Program-made: the position numbers and the translations under genes | The notes under the pieces: model-generated | What the model was told of the DNA's origin: nothing | What the model saw: the letters and a program-made list of their open reading frames with translations, nothing else | Databases searched by the model: none | Shown: one piece after another, positions 62,495 to 64,000 of the stretch | Layout of the letters: each line of letters opens with the position of its first letter | Position numbering within the stretch: the stretch's first letter is position 1 | Assembly: GCF_007830065.1 (NCBI RefSeq) | Contig: NZ_VLKK01000009.1 | Span: 1-64,000 of the forward strand | Direction: 5' to 3' | DNA: 64,000 nt | From: Sphingobium wenxiniae | GTDB lineage: Bacteria; Pseudomonadota; Alphaproteobacteria; Sphingomonadales; Sphingomonadaceae

Positions 62495-62513
62495 GACCCG
62501 GGCCTGCCGGGGC

Positions 62514-62873
62514 TTAAACCGTAAAGCTCTCGCCGCAGCCGCAACTGCCCTTGGCATTGGGGTTGTTGAAGACGAATCCGGCGGTGAAGTCGTCCTCCAC
62601 CCAGTCCATCGTCGATCCGACCAGATAGAGCACCGACGCGCCGTCGATATAAAAGGCGCCGCCGGGCGTTTCGATCTTCTCGTCGAACCTGGCCTCCTCG
62701 GTCACATAGTCGACCGAATAAGCAAGCCCCGAACAGCCGCGCCGGGGCGTGGACAGCTTGACGCCGATCGCCCCTTCGGGCGCCTGGGCCATCAGGTCGG
62801 CGATGCGCCGCTCCGCATTCGGCGTCAGGATGACGGCGGCGGGACGCGCGCGGGATTTGGTTTCAATCGTCAT
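62514..62873 (-). CDS. sufA: HesB/IscA/SufA family iron-sulfur assembly protein
   Basis: 119 residues from ATG 62873. The three cluster-binding cysteines are in RRGCSGLAY and KGSCGCGESF; the body follows the A-type carrier fold (GAIGVKLSTP, VLYLVGSTMDWVEDDFTAGF). It carries or delivers Fe-S clusters. ATG overlaps the stop of the upstream DUF59 gene as ATGA, placing it in the suf operon. Confidence 0.93.
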   Translation of the reverse strand: MTIETKSRARPAAVILTPNAERRIADLMAQAPEGAIGVKLSTPRRGCSGLAYSVDYVTEEARFDEKIETPGGAFYIDGASVLYLVGSTMDWVEDDFTAGFVFNNPNAKGSCGCGESFTV

Positions 62874-63334
62874 CAGAGCATTCCCAGTTCCAGCTTCGCT
62901 TCGTCCGACATCTTGCCGGGGTCCCATGGCGGGTCCCAGACGAGGTTCACCTCCACATCGCCCACGCCCGGCACCGCGCCGACGCGCAGTTCGACTTCGC
63001 CCGGCATGGATTCGGCGACCGGGCAATGCGGCGTCGTCAGCGTCATGGTGACGACGGCATGGCCGCCTTCCGTCACGTCCACGCCATAGACCAGCCCCAG
63101 ATCATAGATGTTCACCGGGATTTCCGGGTCGAAGATTTCCTTGAGCGCGTCGATGATCGCGTCATACAGGTCGCCGCCCGGCTCGCCCGCCGGCGGCGCG
63201 GCAGGCTTCTGCGACAGAAAGCCTTCCAGATAATCGCGCTGGCGCGGCTGCGCGGTCCCGGCATCGTCCAGGCGCGCCTTGGGCGGCGCGTCCACGCTTT
63301 CCACTTCCTCGACCATAATCTTCCGCTCGGTCAT
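62873..63334 (-). CDS. sufT: SUF-associated DUF59 (MIP18/SufT-like) protein
   Basis: 153 residues. A variable N-terminal half is followed by the DUF59 domain (about 55-150): LKEIFDPEIPVNIYDLGLVY, TLTTPHCPVAESMPGEVE with the conserved Cys, and VWDPPWDPGKMSDEAKLELG. Such proteins help mature Fe-S proteins. ATG 63334 overlaps the sufS stop, and its own stop overlaps sufA: three genes joined by ATGA overlaps. Confidence 0.92.
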   Translation of the reverse strand: MTERKIMVEEVESVDAPPKARLDDAGTAQPRQRDYLEGFLSQKPAAPPAGEPGGDLYDAIIDALKEIFDPEIPVNIYDLGLVYGVDVTEGGHAVVTMTLTTPHCPVAESMPGEVELRVGAVPGVGDVEVNLVWDPPWDPGKMSDEAKLELGML

Positions 63335-64000
63335 CCGAAGATCTTCCTCACTCGTTCGATACCCTTGACCAGCGCGTCCACGTCGCCCTCGTCGCTGTAG
63401 AGGCCGAAGCTCGCCCGCGCCGTCGCCTCGACGCCCAGATGGCGCATCAACGGCTGGGCGCAATGATGCCCGGCGCGGATCGCGACACCCGTTTCATCCA
63501 ATATGGTGCCGACATCGTGCGGATGCACCCCCTCCACCTCGAAGGACAGGATGCCCGCCGAATCCTCCGGCCCGAAGACGCGCACGCTGTTCAGCTTCTC
63601 CAGCGCCGACCGCGCCTTGCCCGCCAGCGCGCATTCATGGGCGTGGATGGCGTCCAGCCCGATCGCCTGCACATAGTCGATCGCGGCGGACAGCCCCACC
63701 ACGCCGACGATATGCGGGGTCCCGGCCTCGAACCGCGTGGGCGCGGGGGCGTAGGTCGTCCTTTCGAACGTCACCTTGTCGATCATCGACCCGCCGCCCT
63801 GATAGGGGGGCATGGCGTCGAGCAGTTCCTGGCGCGCCCACAGCACCCCGATGCCGGTCGGCCCATAAAGCTTGTGCGCGGAAAAGACGTAGAAGTCGCA
63901 GTCCAGCCCCTGCACGTCGACGGCAAGGCGCGGCACGGCCTGGCACCCATCGATCAGGATTTTCGCACCCACCGAATGGGCGATGTCGGCGGCGCGGCGC
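63331..64000 (-). CDS. sufS: Cysteine desulfurase SufS, C-terminal part (cut by window edge)
   Basis: About 223 residues of the C-terminal half are present; the start lies beyond the window. The PLP lysine is in FSAHKLYGPTGIGVLW and the catalytic cysteine in IRAGHHCAQPLMRHLG, both typical of group II (SufS) desulfurases. KILIDGCQAVPRLAVDVQ gives the PLP-contacting Asp and Gln. It mobilises sulfur from cysteine for the SUF machinery, whose other genes probably continue outside. Confidence 0.95.
   Translation of the reverse strand, partial: RRAADIAHSVGAKILIDGCQAVPRLAVDVQGLDCDFYVFSAHKLYGPTGIGVLWARQELLDAMPPYQGGGSMIDKVTFERTTYAPAPTRFEAGTPHIVGVVGLSAAIDYVQAIGLDAIHAHECALAGKARSALEKLNSVRVFGPEDSAGILSFEVEGVHPHDVGTILDETGVAIRAGHHCAQPLMRHLGVEATARASFGLYSDEGDVDALVKGIERVRKIFG

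Noticed and set aside
1-64000. CRISPR array
   Set aside because: No series of regularly spaced direct repeats and no cas genes are present; the only short spaced repeats are the CACCCCCA pairs of the integrative element.

Overview
This 64 kb window is chromosomal DNA from a GC-rich alphaproteobacterium, most likely a sphingomonad (Sphingobium/Sphingomonas-like). The case rests on gene content: a SciP-type DUF1153 protein, Coq7 hydroxylase, a short class Ia NrdA without an ATP-cone, class I fumarase, an NDUFA9-like protein, short-form HisG, a K+-independent-type H+-pyrophosphatase, and a helix-turn-helix/RibB/degenerate-RibA fusion. Species cannot be fixed from the sequence alone.

Layout. 1-1.4 kb: the end of an IS1380-family element beside an AT-richer orphan gene of unknown function. 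1.5-7.1 kb: tRNA-Gly, a LysR regulator, nrdB and nrdA separated by an opposite-strand DUF2171 gene, and a glutathione S-transferase pseudogene. 7.2-14.5 kb: fumarase, two very small ORF candidates, a sulfotransferase, a lipoprotein, a CtpA-type protease, then dsbB-coq7 followed by two paralogous secreted proteins with four cysteines each. 14.5-18.8 kb: an interspersed hairpin repeat, a lipoprotein, an Mpo1-like protein, a manganese (yybP-ykoY) riboswitch with its TMEM165/GDT1 transporter, an NDUFA9-like protein and uppP. 19-25.7 kb: gltD, a DUF2059 gene and gltB, overlapping stop-to-start.

26.3-29.2 kb: tRNA-Leu(GAG) and tRNA-Phe(GAA) bracket decayed integrative-element DNA. One integrase is broken by a single amber codon, a second is an N-terminal remnant, a degenerate copy of the tRNA-Phe 3' end lies between them, and paired CACCCCCA motifs with identical 12-bp spacing lie at both ends. 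29.3-47 kb is mostly on the minus strand: yacG, an RNase E/G-like gene, maf, infA, bioA, an OmpA-like lipoprotein, a cation/proton antiporter, DUF4168, an M13 peptidase, bioD-bioF, hppA, thiL, nusB, hisD-hisG and mnmA. 47-54.8 kb: sciP, two GlsB/YeaQ-type membrane proteins facing each other, an RND efflux pair, DUF445 and a coiled-coil membrane protein.

54.8-58.3 kb is a riboflavin operon, ribD-ribE-ribB(X)-ribH. The RibB protein carries an N-terminal helix-turn-helix and a C-terminal GTP cyclohydrolase II-like domain that has lost its zinc cysteines. A perfect 7+7 bp palindrome sits just upstream of its start. The window closes with ilvE, a threonine aldolase-like gene, an EamA transporter, an SDR-type epimerase and the 3' end of a suf iron-sulfur operon (sufS, sufT-like, sufA/iscA-like).

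I found no CRISPR array, phage structural module or complete secondary-metabolite cluster. The most interesting items are the HTH-RibB-RibX protein with its candidate operator, the four-cysteine protein pair beside dsbB, the collapsed tRNA-Phe element, and several very small ORFs with strong ribosome binding sites.
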